This document shows positions 7,813 to 7,968 of a stretch of DNA of 7,968 bases, one piece after another. The stretch comes from an uncultured Candidatus Altimarinota bacterium (lineage in GTDB: Bacteria > Patescibacteriota > Gracilibacteria > BD1-5 > UBA6164): assembly GCA_937931775.1 (NCBI GenBank), contig CALHAQ010000070.1:1-7968 (forward strand). Reading direction: 5' to 3'. The translations under genes were made by a program, and so were the position numbers. The notes beneath the pieces were generated by a model. That model did no database searches and had not been told where the DNA came from. It was given only the letters and a program-made list of their open reading frames with translations. The first letter of the stretch is position 1; each line of letters opens with the position of its first letter.

Positions 7813-7968
7813 TTATTTAATCCAGCCTCTACATAAATCAATAATGACTTTTGCAAGTTTTTGAGGATCATGACGAACCACATCACTTTCATTGAGAAAA
7901 TCACATTCAACTACTTTGTAATCTTTTCATGAAAAATCCATACCTTCTTTGAGTTTAACAGGTTTTTT
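7813..7968 (-). CDS. C-terminal fragment, possibly N-acetylmuramoyl-L-alanine amidase (start beyond the right edge)
   Basis: The last 51 residues of a protein are visible, ending in UAA at 7813-7815. One glycine is UGA (in FSGKDY). The stretch YKVVECDFLNESDVVRHD, followed by LAKVIIDLCRGWIK, has the pattern of the end of zinc-dependent Amidase_3 enzymes, in which a strand ending in a catalytic glutamate (VLVE-type) leads into GFLSN-like residues, then a helix beginning with LA and ending with a G-I/W pair. These enzymes cleave the bond between muramic acid and the stem peptide in peptidoglycan. Only this short piece is available and the zinc ligands lie outside the window, so the assignment is tentative; an unrelated hydrolase is possible. 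The gene lies 62 bp upstream of the large gene, in the same direction. Confidence 0.4.

Noticed and set aside
1..7968. UGA read as tryptophan (Mycoplasma-type code)
   Set aside because: UGG is used at conserved tryptophans, while UGA lies in glycine positions such as Walker A of SufC.

Overview
The window reads as a piece of a Candidate Phyla Radiation genome that uses translation table 25, in which UGA means glycine (Gracilibacteria or Absconditabacteria/SR1). Read with the standard code, nearly every gene breaks into short pieces. Read with UGA as glycine, nine continuous genes appear, and UGA falls where families are known to need glycine, such as the last Walker A glycine of SufC, the second knuckle of the RecR zinc finger and the DLGVSS motif of RsmH. 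All seven stop codons inside the window are UAA or UAG (six UAA, one UAG). UGG still encodes tryptophan, for instance in the AVWSGG motif of SufB, so this is not the Mycoplasma UGA=Trp code. DNA between genes is very AT-rich, and most genes lack a clear Shine-Dalgarno sequence.

Layout. On the left, sufC and the start of sufB (minus strand) form an iron-sulfur cluster assembly operon that runs off the left edge. A 311-bp divergent intergenic region (1353-1664), rich in palindromes, separates it from a rightward group: rsmH (16S rRNA methyltransferase), a small FtsL-like division protein, recR (recombinational repair), an ATP-grasp protein of unknown substrate, and a 59-residue charged protein. 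The rsmH-ftsL pair is the usual start of the dcw (division and cell wall) cluster, but here it is followed by recR and not by ftsI and the mur genes. recR and the ATP-grasp gene are only 2 nt apart and are probably translated together.

A hairpin at 4827-4854 ends this group and also serves the opposing strand. To its right, on the minus strand, is a 965-codon gene with more than thirty in-frame UGA codons. It has a long helical N-terminal half and a central segment that resembles a class I methyltransferase. It has its own plausible promoter at 7780-7807. At the right edge is the C-terminus of another minus-strand gene, tentatively a cell-wall amidase.

The right-hand part, with its very large unrecognised UGA-rich protein, is the least explained region. 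No RNA genes, CRISPR arrays, insertion sequences or tRNAs were seen.
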